Below, in pieces: positions 26,160 through 42,399 of a stretch of DNA of 64,000 bases. The stretch lies in assembly GCF_016808095.1 (NCBI RefSeq), contig NC_068972.1:5965001-6029000 (forward strand), in the 5' to 3' direction. Position numbers and translations under genes: made by a program. The number at the start of each line of letters is the position of its first letter. Within the stretch, counting starts at the first letter, position 1. Under the pieces are notes generated by a model. It searched no databases and was not told the origin of the DNA. It saw only the letters and a list, made by a program, of their open reading frames with translations. This stretch comes from Vigna angularis (Eukaryota; Streptophyta; Magnoliopsida; Fabales; Fabaceae).

Positions 26160-27600
26160 CACATAGAAGGAACTAGTTGGTTGGTTGTGCTGTGGTTGTT
26201 TGCTGCTGATGTTATGTGGAGATTAAGGAAATTGATGAAAGTGGATGTGGTGCGTGGTCGTTGGTAATAATTAAGGGTTAGAGAGGTGAGACAGTGAGTT
26301 GGAACAAAACCTGAAAGCAAAGGTTGTTTTTTTTTTCTGGATTGGGGGGTTAATAAAAAATAGTGGTGTAATAATAAAAGGGAATTAGATAAAGCGTGGG
26401 GAAGTCGCGTGGTGGTGTATACGGGTTTTGGTAGGATACGTTGGGAGTGAGGTGGCCACACTATGAACACGTATTAGGCACACAATTGGCAGCAACAAAT
26501 TAATTCTAGCTGTTTAATTGCTGGTCGATCGTAGGGGGATCATGGATTTCACCTTTTTTTTTCTACACATGGGGATGGGGTCTCTCTTTATGACTAATAA
26601 ATTTTAATGACCACATTTTGTGTACTGCTATATGAGTCTCACAACCTTTTCTCCCCCTCTCTTTACTTTCACCATCTATCTCACACACTCAATCATCCTT
26701 CTCTTCTGTGTTTATGGCTTTTTAATTACTATTTTTATCATACTTAATGCTTCTTAGTTTGATTTTTTCTACCCTAACAACGTCACCACCCTATTCAAAT
26801 ACGATAACTATTGATGTCAACTTTTTTTTTAACTATTTAATCAAACACTTTAGCTGTCAGCTATTTAAAAGCTTGTTTTGACCATAGCCTCTAGGCATGT
26901 ATTTATATTTTTCATAAAATTTTATCAACTTACAATTTCGGCCTTGGCAAACTACACGTCAAAGATAATTTTTTTTTAATAGGTTCTTTCTAAAACAAAT
27001 ATACTCATGATTTTTAATATTCACTAAGTTATTTAACAGAAATATCTTCACATGTTGCATTTGATTTTTATAAAACATATTTTAATATGTTAGTAAAGTA
27101 CTATATGTTTTTAAATATTAAGCGAGTGTACACTACACATTCGTATGTATACACTTGTTTAAGTGTATTATGAATGATGAGCATGCTAGGCAAAGATATT
27201 TGTTAATTACAACTGCAAAAATAAAATAAAATAAAAGATAAGAAATATATTATTTTCGGAAATATTAGCCAACCCAGAGAAACTGGAATTGTATTACCTT
27301 GACAAATGAATGTTACTGCAATAAAATTACATAAAGTTGTCAGATATATCTCACTCACTCCCTATGTAACATCCACCTGCTTTAGACTTTCTCATAAAAT
27401 TTAAAAACTGAATTTGAAAAATGAATACATATTTAATTTAACTTATTCTCTGCATATACTCACAAGCTATTATATACTAAATGCTAAATTTTAAATTTAT
27501 ACATAGTTGTTTTTTCAAATAATTTTTTAATGAGAACGTGGACAAAGGATAAATTCGATTTAATAGTAATAGAAAACGTTAATAACTACTGTATAATAAA
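26160..27600. other. Upstream region of the DREB-type gene and intergenic sequence
   Basis: The promoter of the minus-strand DREB gene should lie in the first few hundred bases. No canonical TATA box was found at a fixed distance. The remainder is AT-rich with no gene. Confidence 0.35.
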
Positions 27601-27610
27601 TAAGTAATAA

Positions 27611-27630
27611 GTGTGTGTGTGTGTGTGTGT
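27611..27630. repeat. (GT)10 microsatellite
   Basis: Clean GT dinucleotide run, about 65 bp before a long TA run. Confidence 0.95.
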
Positions 27631-27692
27631 ATGTATTGTTTTTTGAGGAGAGTGCGTGTAATTTTCGTAAGATAACCCATATTAATGTAAAG

Positions 27693-32030
<4,338 letters not shown>

Positions 32031-32039
32031 GTCCTACTT

Positions 32040-32243
32040 GTTGAAGAACAGATCCTCAAACACGTGGAAAGTACTGTAGAAATAAACGACGAAACTAATT
32101 TACGAATAAATCTATAAGTAATTTGTATTGCAATCAATTTACCTACAATTTGTTTTTATGGATGATTTGTAGGTAAAGTTATATTATTTATAGGTTTTAT
32201 GAGTTATCTATGGATTTTTGCCGTAAATAATAATTTTTTTTCT
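32040..32243. mobile_element. Degraded CACTA-type transposon end
   Basis: The sequence ends TTTTTTTTCTTATAATG, the complement of a CACTATAAGAAAAA-type terminus with one change. It is preceded by repeated short motifs (CCTACAAATC and its inverse, CTATAAGTAATTTG) like the subterminal repeats of plant CACTA elements. The partner end was not found, so this is a fragment. Confidence 0.4.
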
Positions 32244-34200
32244 TATAATGTAAATAATGTATACTAGTATGTATTGTTTAATTTCGAAAGAGTAGTTACA
32301 CCTGTATTGTTTAATATGCATCAATTATGTTAAATTAGTAAATTCTTAAAATATTTTAGCATAAAATGAAAGTGCTCATCCACGTATTTTCGTAGTCAAT
32401 GAAAAGATCACTTATTAAGGACAGACAAAGACCATTAACTATAAATGGATAAACAGTGAAAAGACCATTAAGGAATCCTAAACAAGTTCATTAATCTTAA
32501 ATTATTTAAAGGCCAATCATCACATCACTGTTATACCGTTGTTAGGAAATGCAAAAGCAAAATATCTTTGGGAATATAACTTTTTTTTTCTCTCTTTTGT
32601 TGGGTGTGTGGTAAAATCATAAAAGATCTGCACTGTACATTTTGCGATCATTTAGAGCTTCTGCAATTGGTTACTGAGTTTTGCCTCCCTGGTCCACACC
32701 CAGTACACTCCCATTCCCTTTTGGATTATCCCTTGTCGCTAACATCTTTGCATTTCTGGTTTCACCCCTAGTTTTCACTTTGCATCACATCATTATCAAC
32801 AACAAATAATATAAAAAAAAAAAAAACTTTGTTCGGGGTGTGCGCAAAATCTAAATTATAAACAGTTACATTTTTAAATTATAATAAATAAAAACAATCA
32901 TATTAAAACTTTCTTTGTTTCAAGGGGAGAAGGGAGAAACACTTTTTAATCAACATTTGTTCTTACATTGTTAAAATAACATTTAATCTACATAAATTGC
33001 ATCCCACCAGTATATTATACTAGCTTATTGATATGATAACTCAAAATTAAGATGATTAATTATATGAGAATTATGTGTAGAAATGAATGTAGGTGTGGTA
33101 GTCGTACAACATATCTTATTTCCCCTTTGGTAGTGTCCCCTTACCCACACCCTCTTCACGTGGGAGATCACGAATGGCCATTTAACACCATTTAGGTTAA
33201 GAAGGAGGGCCATCCCCAAGAAAGTAGCAAAAGAAAACAATGTTCAGGTCAAGCAAAATCAGGCAACCTGCGACCTCGCAGTCTTAAGATATATGTACAT
33301 AAAGTAATTGAATCATATCTTCAAGAGTTTACCCTTTTCGTATATTTTTTGAATTTCCTTCCTTTTCTATATTAAATTATTAACATTAGCATACTCTTTG
33401 TATTATTTATATAAAATCAGAAATTAAATCCCACACTAATAATCTTTCTGTTAAAAAGAAAATTGTATTAGTGAATATGAGATTTTTAATACATCTTTTC
33501 ATACTAAATTATATATATATATTTTGTATGTGTGATTAAATATTAATAAATAATTTTAATAATAAATAAATAAATATATCAAATTAGTACAAATATCTCG
33601 ATAGGAAATAGTACTATAAATTAAATAAATAAGAAATTTTGATAGAATAATCTTTAAATTTATTTCAATTCCATCAAATGATTTATAAATATTTTTTTTT
33701 AATTGTGAGAATCAGAAAAAACAAACATATACTAAAAGAAAATGAGAATTTGCTGAAAATATGAAAAGCCAAAAGGTAAGTTAGCACAAGAGTATTGCGT
33801 TCCAACCAATGAGCACTGATGTTGTTTTGTCCGTATCAAAAAATATCCACCAATTACAAGTTTGTACTGTTTTTATTTTATTTAATTTATTTTTCTGAGT
33901 TGATGTTTTGCTTTTAAAACATAGACAGTATAAAATAGTAAAAAGAGATATGGAGAGTGGAGTAAATCTAATTTATGGAGAGAATCCAACCAATCAATTC
34001 TGTTAATAGTGTGTGGCACTGACTCACTCACCCAAGTGGATGCCAAATTCATTTAGCCACCAAATATTGGTCCACCACTCCAACCATCTACATTCTTCTT
34101 CTTTTCTATTTTTATTTTTGTTTACGTAGAATTGGTAGGAGGGTTGATCGTCCTTCTTTATTTTGCTTTTTTTTATCTTTAATTCTTTTCGAGAATGCAA
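32244..34200. other. Intergenic sequence
   Basis: No gene was recognised. A more GC-balanced stretch at 33080-33240 (with CACGTG) has only short frames. The rest is AT-rich. Confidence 0.35.
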
Positions 34201-34222
34201 TTCACTTTGATGAGTTATTGAC

Positions 34223-34557
34223 ATGCAGAAGATACTCTGACGCTCAAGTCAGATATATTTCATAAAGAGGTCTATATTTTATTGTAATAGATTAAGATTC
34301 TTGTACCTCGACATCAATTATATATTTATAGGACTTGTGACAGCCAAATCCATTGATTAACCATTAGTGCAATATATTTTAAGACAATACAACCTGTCAA
34401 TCACTCATAAATAATGTATATTCGCATTCAATATGGCCATTAAATGTATTAATTGGACATTCAACTCAGTGTCACAAAAGCTGAGAAAGACCGCCGGTCA
34501 GTTGCCTATTTTGGCTCCAGATTCTCCTTAGCCGATTGGTCACCAGGGTATAGTACA
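34223..34557 (-). mobile_element. LTR (3' LTR) of a degraded retroelement
   Basis: About 310 bp from 34249 to 34557 recurs as a direct repeat at 35625-35938. It ends GGTATAGTACA on the plus strand, so it starts TGTACTATACC on the minus strand. Directly outside it lies CCCCCCAAGCCCC, a polypurine tract on the minus strand, which marks it as the 3' LTR of a minus-oriented element. The block at 34223-34251 (GCAGAAGATACTCTGACGC and on) matches the U5 region of the young LTR element at 41880, showing the two families are related. The exact outer end is not clear. Confidence 0.65.
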
Positions 34558-34640
34558 TTAAGCCCCCCAAGCCCCGAGCAACTATTTGCAGGTGCGAAGG
34601 GGTTTAACTTTTTGTAGTTGAGTTGTGGTAGGAGCGGTTT

Positions 34641-34900
34641 GAGCTGGTCACTAGAAGACCATAGTTGAATGTCTTCGTATGGCCGCCCGGGATTGCTAGT
34701 GAGTAGATCACTAGAAGACACAAGTGAGCTGATCACTTGGCCGCCCAAGATTGCTAGTGAGCTGGTCACTAGAAGACCATAGTTGAATGTCTTCGTATTG
34801 CCGCCCGGGATTGCTAGTGAGTAGATCACTAGAAGACACAAGTGAGCTGATCACTTGGCCGCCCAGGATTGCTAGTGAGCTGGTCACTAGAAGACCATAG
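34641..34900. repeat. 118-bp tandem repeat built of palindromic modules
   Basis: GAGCTGGTCACTAGAAGACC occurs at 34641, 34759 and 34877, an exact 118-bp period with about 2.2 copies. Each unit contains CTAGTGA-n5-TCACTAG twice, GAAGAC-n11-GTCTTC, and CAAGTGA-n5-TCACTTG, so it is essentially a chain of short hairpins. It lies between the polypurine tract and the 111-bp array of the same retroelement. Confidence 0.9.
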
Positions 34901-35470
34901 TTGAACGTAAGTCTGGACCTTCTTGTACATGATATTTTTACTCACAAAAATATGAGTTAAAGAAATATATTATGATTTATAAATTATAATCAAAAGTGGA
35001 ACCTGTCAAGGTTGAACGTAGTACTGAACCTTCCTCTGCAAAATATTTTTACTCACAAAAATCTGAGTTAAACAAATATATTATAATTTATAAATTATAA
35101 TCAAAAGTGGAATCTGTCAAGGTTGAACGTAGGACTGAACTTTCCTGTGCACGATATTTTTACTCACAAAAATATGAGTTAAAGAAATATATTATGATTT
35201 ATAAATTATAATCAAAAGTGGAACCTGTCAAGGTTGAACGTAGGACTGAACTTTCCTGTGCACGATATTTTTACTGACAAAAATATGAGTTAAAGAAATA
35301 TATTATGATTTATAAATTATAATCAAAAGTGGAACCTGTCAAGGTTGAACGTAGGACTGAACCTTTCTGTGCAAGATATTTTTATTCACAAAACTATGTG
35401 TTAAGTAAACACTTCAATATATTATAAATTATAATGAGAAGCGGAACCTGACAAGGTTGGATGTAGGGCT
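34900..35470. repeat. 111-bp tandem repeat, five copies
   Basis: GTTGAACGTA starts at 34900, 35011, 35122, 35233 and 35344, with a diverged start at 35456. The unit contains TACTCACAAAAATATGAGTT and TTTATAAATTATAA. Copies 1-4 are very similar; the last is diverged. It is non-coding. Confidence 0.92.
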
Positions 35471-35624
35471 GAACGTTCCTGGAAGTTCTTAAAACAAAAG
35501 ACATACATTTAGAAATTATTATGAAATTTTGTACTCTTGTTGCAAAACCTGATATTGATCCAAAGTAGCAGTGTCGAGGCCGAGCGCAGGTCTACACAAT
35601 GTTTTGGTAGAATTAGTGTGAGGG

Positions 35625-35938
35625 TCGGATATGTTTCATAAGGAGGTCTATATGTTATTGTAATAAATTAAGATTATTGTACCTGGACATCAATTATATA
35701 TTCATAAGACTTGTGACAGCCAAATCCATTGATTAACCATGTGCAATATATTTCTACACAATACAATCTGCCAATCAATCATAAATAACGTATATTCGCA
35801 TTCAATATGACCATTAAATGTATTAATTGGCCATTAATGATATTTACCTTTCTTCATTAGTGTTTGACTGATAGCCGGTCAGTTGCCTGTTTTGGCTCCA
35901 GATTCTCCTTAGCCGATTGGTCACCAGGGTATAGTACA
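35625..35938 (-). mobile_element. Truncated 5' LTR of the degraded retroelement
   Basis: Direct repeat of 34249-34557, ending at the same GTATAGTACA terminus. The U5 block present in the left LTR is missing, and no primer-binding site or gag follows on the minus strand. A deletion from within this LTR through gag-pol to the 3' tandem arrays explains this. LTR divergence is clearly higher (about 10% by eye) than in the element at 41880. Confidence 0.6.
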
Positions 35939-35944
35939 ATTTTA

Positions 35945-36245
35945 AATATTACAACAAATATATTTCTCTACTTTATCTCATATATTTTGTTTGGAGGATT
36001 TGGTGAAGATGATGGAGGGAGTGGAAGATGGAAGGAAGGAGACAAGGGAGAGGGAGGGAGAAAAGCTGAGAAAGACTGACTTAGTGTGAGAAAAAAAAGT
36101 CGTGCAACTCCACCGTTAGCCACATCTGCCTTATTTTAACGCCGTAGGGTTTGGAGGACAAAAAATATAGTTTCTTTAAAGAGAATGATCAAAATATAAC
36201 TTAGTTTGAAAGAGGGACTAAAAACAAATTCGCTTGATAGTTAAT
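35945..36245. mobile_element. Diverged MULE terminal repeat
   Basis: The sequence resembles the right TIR of the element at 13474-15009 in the same order: GATGGAAGGA, GAGAAAGACTGA, CCACCGTTAGCCAC, GTTTGGAGGAC, GAAAGAGGGACTAAAAAC. The outer end and its partner are not recognisable. It abuts the LTR end at 35938. Confidence 0.65.
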
Positions 36246-36502
36246 CCTATTTTATATTTCATTTTTTTCCCTCAAACATTAATATTAAGTGATGTTTCGA
36301 TTTGAATACTGTGAATGCAACATGTAGATTGTAAGAAATATTTGTGATCGAAAGGCAGTCAACGCAGTTACATTCAATCTAATACTGTAGAAAAAGTAAT
36401 AAATAGTTTGATAAATTATTGATTTGGAATAAAAAAAGACAGTTTTTTACACACACTTCCCTTGAACTAATAAAGGCACACAAAAAAAGATATCCGTGTC
36501 TG

Positions 36503-36590
36503 CCATGTTATTTGCTAAAAGAAGATTCAAAACAAACATGTATTGTCCATGTTATTTGCTAAAAGAAGATTCAAAACAAACATGTATTGT
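36503..36590. repeat. 44-bp perfect tandem duplication
   Basis: CCATGTTATTTGCTAAAAGA begins at 36503 and 36547. The two copies are identical, so the duplication is recent. Confidence 0.95.
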
Positions 36591-37234
36591 ATAAAGCCAT
36601 TTCCTCGTCTTCAATGTCAGCGTTTCTTCTGTGTTATTGTTGGACAATATTAAACTCAAATTCACAAATATGAATAAGTGTATTTTTTTTAGGGTTGCTT
36701 TATAGTCTTATTTTATTTTATTTTATTTTAATATATTTATATTTATTAAAATAAGATGAAAACTGTATTGTGGTTTTTAATTATAAAATTACGTAATTTA
36801 TATATAAATACGAAAATCACATAATATCTTGTTTCCATCTATTATAATAGAAAAGAAGATACTAATTTATTATAATATAAAAAAATCATATATTAGTCTG
36901 TTATCTATTATAATATAATAAAAGAGGATATTAGCAAATTTATCTTATTATATATTTTATTTTGTTGTCACAGCATAAAAGTTATTTTATTTTTTTATCT
37001 ATTTATTTTATTTTATTTTTTTTTATATTTATTTATTGTTACACACGAAAGTTATTTTAGTTCTATTATAATATAAGAAAATAATAAAAGGAAATGAAAT
37101 ACTAGCAAATTTATTTTACTATTTCTTTTATTTTATTAACAGGTGTCTCAAGATTAGTTTTTTAAACATTTTGACATTTTTAATTTATTTTTTGTTTTAT
37201 ATTTGTTATGCTACCACATGTGCATAGAAATTTT

Positions 37235-37710
37235 TTTGACACACAAATTAGACAAACATATTAATAAATATTAGATAAGTTTGTTTATTTACAAATGAAT
37301 CTTATCATACATATTAGACGAGTATCTTCATTCATTGATTATATAAAAATAACAAAAAAACATTATATAGGTATAAAAATACTCATTAGATAAATATGTT
37401 CATATACTAATCAAACAAGTTTGGTAACATACGACGAGTTTATCAATGCACTGATTACACTAGTATAACAATATATATTAGATTAGTCTATTCATACACA
37501 TATTAAATAAATATATTAATACACATTAGACAATTATATATACTTTATGATTAAGCGAGTCTTGCAATATACATATCACAAGTTTGTCCATATACTAATT
37601 AGACGAGTTTAATAATACGAATGTGTCTGTATACTAATTAAAGAAGTCTAATAACACATTAAATGAGTTTATCAATGTATTGATTAAACGAATATAATAA
37701 TTCGCATTAC
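37235..37710. repeat. Degenerate tandem repeat of about 25 bp
   Basis: Variants of ATTAGACGAGTTTATCAATACA recur all along this interval, for example near 37311, 37433, 37600 and 37665, mostly about 22-27 bp or multiples apart. It looks like an old, eroded minisatellite. Confidence 0.5.
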
Positions 37711-38096
37711 ATTTAAACACTAATTTATATTTTTAGTAAGTCTAATCTATATATTTTTTCACATTTTTTATACTTTTAGGGAATTTAGTTTATTTTTATA
37801 AATTTTTTATCTTTTATATTTTTACAAAGTTTACTATTTTGTATTTATATAAACATATTAAGTTTTAAACTTTTAAATTATTTTTAAAGTTCATTATATT
37901 CAAACTTAATTATAAACTAAAGAATATTTATTATTTTTTTCCTTAAGGTCTAATATTCTTTTAATAAATAAACAAACCAACTTCAACTCATAATAATGAA
38001 AAACTTTGCCATACAAATATATCTCTGATTAACTTTGTCATATGGTGAAAGCCTAATCATGGAAAGTTTTCTTAGTTGCATATGTATTGGGATGAT

Positions 38097-38587
38097 AACG
38101 GGTGGAGTCGGGCACAGATAGTGTTTATTCCTAACTTGGTTTGCAAAAAAAATTCCAACTCGTATCTCGCCCGCTATCCGCACGGGTACCCGCTTAAAAA
38201 ATACTCGCGGGTATTTTAAAACCTAAGGGTACCCGAAAAAATTAAAAAAATATATTTTATATATATTTTAAATAAAATTACAATATATATATATAATATA
38301 AAGTAAATTAAATATAAATTAAACATTAAATTTAATTAAATTTAACCCAATAAAATATAAATTAAATTTATTTTTAATTAACTTTAATTTTAAAAAATTA
38401 AAATTAATATTTTTTATATTTTTTGCGGGTAAAATGTAACCTCAAGATGAATAGTTTAATATCCGCACCGAAATTATTAATATACTTGTTACCTGTTATC
38501 TCCGGATAATAAATATATGAGAGTAGTAACTACCTATTGAGAATTTTATTTTTATGCATAGACAGATATAATTTTTTTCCATCCCAA
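38097..38587 (-). mobile_element. Diverged hAT-like element
   Basis: Termini TTGGGATGATAACGGG and CCATCCCAA match, in inverse orientation, those of the hAT element at 53467-54667. The subterminal blocks also match (GGGCACAGATAGTG, CACGGGTACCCG, AATAGGTAGTTACTA). It is about 491 bp with no coding capacity. The target duplication has decayed. Confidence 0.6.
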
Positions 38588-38599
38588 ATCTGTAACTTG

Positions 38600-40440
38600 T
38601 GTCACTTCCAACCGGTAATGTCATGCTTGTTTATTGAGATTATTAAGTGTCTTAACATGATAACATGGGTTGACTACGTGCACAACTCTTATCAAAAGTT
38701 TAAGTAGTTAACTTAGAAAAAATCATTTTTTAAAATATAAATCAAATTTAACGTGAAATAATTAATCTATAGATTAAAGGAATTCAAGTGATGTTTGAAG
38801 TGGATTGAACCATAATTATTAATAATTATTTTTATAATTATTTTATCATTTCTTCGTAATATTTTATTATAATTATTTATTATTTTTAATTATGTAAGTT
38901 AATAATTTAATATTTTCAAATATTATAATGTTATTAATAATATATGAATAATTTAAATATTTAATTTTTTTTATTTTTCAATTATATAGGTTAATATTTT
39001 ATTTTTCTATAATAATTTTTATTTAACTAGATACGTGAATCTAATTATATTATTAAAAATAAATAAGTAAAATCAATTTATATGATTATACTACAATGAA
39101 TTTATAAAATAAATTAAAATAAAATATGTTTGCATATATATTTATAAGAAAACACATCCTAAATTAATTAATCCATTAATATAAAGTGAATCTAACCAGA
39201 TTACAATAAATTTTAACCTATCAAAAATTGAACTAAATTAAATTTATGTATTTTTAACTTAACTCATAATTAGTTAATACGTATGAGTCAAATTGAATCA
39301 GTACAAAAATTTAGGATTTAAATTAACTAGTTATACATATAATAAGACGGTATTTTTAAAATGATATACAAACTCTTCGCAATTATAATTATGTCGATTC
39401 TAATAAATTTATACTATATCATAAATATATAATCATTTTATTAAAATAAAGTGTTTTAGAATAATCAAATTTACAGATATAAAAAAATTCATCGACAAAA
39501 ATATGATTTGATAATCTCGACAGAATGCATTAGGACATCAAGAATAAAACAATTCACATTACTTTCAATAATTTTAAAAATAATATTACACATTTTTCTA
39601 TCATACGATCATGCTATATTTCTTATATTTCAACAACTTACAAATTATTTTTCTTTTATAATAAAATTATCTGTTTTTTTTATTAGATAACATGACAGGG
39701 AGTGAGAGAAGAAGAAAAAAAAAGTCATTTAATTTAAAAGAAGGAAAGTAAAAATAAAATAAATTTATTTACTATTTAAAATAATCATTAACTATTATAA
39801 CAAAAGTTCATAATTAATTATTTAAATTCAAAATAAATATTAATAAAACATTTGTGATATAATCGATTATATAACATCCTTCTGATTTTCATGCAAACAT
39901 TTTGATAAAATATTTGTATTATAATCCATTATACATAATTGAAAATCTGTTATATACTTTTACAAGAAAGTTTTGCTGTCTAATATTCCTTAAGGATAAT
40001 AATAGATATATATTTTCATTTCATATACATTTATTAAATACTTTTTTTTCTTATCTTCCTCTTCTTATCACATTACATGTCACAGTTATAAATCATTTTA
40101 TTAGGATAAATAACTTAAAATATCATATCGTAACAATGAAACAATTGAATCTTGATAAAAAATACAAGAAATACATAATCATATTAGATATAGAAGATGA
40201 TAATCAACAAATTGGAGTAATACTAAGTACAACCCAATGACAAAAAAACAGAAGAAAGTAGAGAAGCAATGAAAACCTTTCAAAATAATTAACATCCTTT
40301 ATCTTCAAAAGAAAAAATAGAGCTTATGCCACCAATAAATCACTTGTCTTACAAATAGTATGAATATGAAGTTAGCTAAGTTCCAAAAAAGCAAGCATAA
40401 AAATTATAGTTGGGAGTCATAAAATCCAAACACTGGTTAC
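38600..40440. other. Very AT-rich intergenic sequence
   Basis: No gene was recognised. Open frames such as the one at 39902-40240 have I/L/Y/K/N composition expected of AT-rich non-coding DNA. Confidence 0.5.
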
Positions 40441-40446
40441 AGTACC

Positions 40447-40880
40447 TCACATCTTCAACCATAAAATGATGATTCCTTTGGCACAACCAATAAGGAAATA
40501 ATCGTCCTTGTCACGGTCTTTAACATCATTCTTTTCTTTGTGCATTTCTTTCTTTTTTTGGGTCATGTCATAGTGCTTTTCAAAACAATTATTACAACTA
40601 AGACTATCTCTGAAGCATAAAGTTTTGTCTATCTGTAAGACTGTAACCGTAGTCAGTATCTTTCAAAGTTTGATTCTCAATGAAAAAGATACCAAAAATA
40701 CTCTTAAATATTGCTTCTTTTTCTCACTTTCAGATTCTGATGTACTACTCTATGACTGAACTTCTCAAAGCTAAACTATTTTTATTCGAGGTTTCTGGTC
40801 TACCTTGTGGAATGCTTTGTCTTATGTTTTCTTTCAACATGCTGTATGTCCGTGTGTGATGCTAAAAGGAAGCACAGGGT
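40447..40880 (-). pseudogene. Possible decayed gene fragment, unrecognised
   Basis: On the minus strand, 40662 to 40447 is open for 71 codons and encodes a hydrophilic stretch with SCNNCFEKHYDM and MHKEKNDVKDRDKDDYFLIG, ending in a short hydrophobic tail. Upstream, up to about 40880, shorter coding-like pieces occur in different frames (for example LKENIRQSIPQGRPETSNKN and SESEKKKQYL), separated by stops. This is what a frameshifted pseudogene, or a small exon set I cannot join, would look like. I do not recognise the family. It may be chance. Confidence 0.25.
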
Positions 40881-40889
40881 ACGTTGTTG

Positions 40890-41870
40890 GTGTAAAGTCA
40901 CATTTTTCTCTGATACTACATGTACTAATTTTGCTGGAACCATGTGGTGGGTAAAATATTTAAATTATATGAATAGTTAGAATTGGAACATGTTCAATGT
41001 AACAACACCGTTTTCTCCAAATCTTAAGTCTGTCTATCACGGTTTTGTAGTACCATCACTGTGGAGGGTATCTGTTGTTCTAAATATAATAAATCATGAT
41101 TACTAAAAACCCACCAACGTGAATGATTACAAACATGGATCTTTTTCTGTTATTTGTACAACTCAATCAAACATACAAAAAAGAGTTCTTCTGCTGAATG
41201 ATTTAATTAATATACTCATTTTTTAATCAACGGGGCATTAGAAATTAGAAGGAGTAGGAAAACCAAGAAAGATTAACGACAACATTTTTCTGTGTGTAAA
41301 AGAGACAGTAAAACAACTGAAACAGTTTAAAACAATCTAACATGGTTATCAAAGTTCAATGTGATTAATGTAGCTAAAAAATATCAAAATTTTAAAGACG
41401 GAAATTAAAATCTCTATATGAACTTCAAAATGATTAATAAGAGATATTAAACCTTTTAATTAAATATGCAACAGTATTCACGTTGAGAAGTGTGTGTCTA
41501 GTGTAAGAATGTGACGTAGGGAAAAAGACAATGATTTCCAGCATGGGCCTAGTTGATACGATTAAGGCCTAAAAACACGCTATACAGTACATTTAGATAA
41601 TGCAGAAAAAGAATTATTACAGTAGGTATTCGCGGGAGAGGATTCATTCTATTGTTTTAAATTAGAGATCCAAAAGATGGTGTTTGAATTTACGGATTAG
41701 GGTAAGCAATGCATGCATTTTAGGCTAAGAGAGACATGCGTTTTCAATAACAGCACAATATTGTATCCTCATTTATAGCTACTATGATGTTTTAAATAGA
41801 ATTTTTAATATATGGTTCTGAATTCTTTTATGCTTTGAGTTTTGATCCCCATGATTCCTGCTGCATCTTC
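40890..41870. other. Intergenic sequence
   Basis: Nothing recognised. The last five bases before the LTR element, CCTAT at 41875-41879, are the left copy of its target duplication. Confidence 0.5.
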
Positions 41871-42320
41871 AATACCTATTGTTTCGGTGGAAAGTTTTGG
41901 GACCGAGAAACTAACCTGTTGATGCGCCTGTGCCGCTCGCTCGCCTCCAAACTCCAGCTGTTGGTCGATCGGTGTTGACGCAAGCCGATCGGTCTCCTTT
42001 TGAACGAGGGTGGATGTACCTGCAAAAGGTACTCCGACGCCCAAGTTAGGCGTGTGATTTGAAGAGCCTCGGCTCTTGGTTGAATGTTTAGTGAATGTTT
42101 ATCACTACTGAGTATTGGAGAATAACGTAGAGTAAAAAATGCGTAAGTGGAACGTACCTGGCCTTTGGCCTTGGCTTTGTATTTATAATTTACCTCATGG
42201 ATCTTAAGCTGTTGATATAAGCCCAATAAAATATAAACAGAATAAAATATAAACAGATTACCTGAATATCCGGTTGGTTGTTTGTAACCGTTCGGTTCGG
42301 TTAATATTTTATACGATACA

Positions 42321-42332
42321 TGCCCCCCAAGT
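42321..42332 (-). promoter_or_regulatory. Polypurine tract of the LTR element
   Basis: On the minus strand CTTGGGGGGCA directly precedes the 3' LTR start TGTATCG. This is the site expected to prime plus-strand DNA synthesis. Confidence 0.8.
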
Positions 42333-42399
42333 CCGAGTTAAGCGGTCGGCTTTAGCCGTGGTTAACTATAGGACTGATGAGTTTTGGGGAGGCTGCGTT

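Noticed and set aside
39902..40240. 112-codon frame
   Set aside because: Ile/Leu/Tyr/Lys/Asn bias is what AT-rich non-coding DNA gives; no motif.
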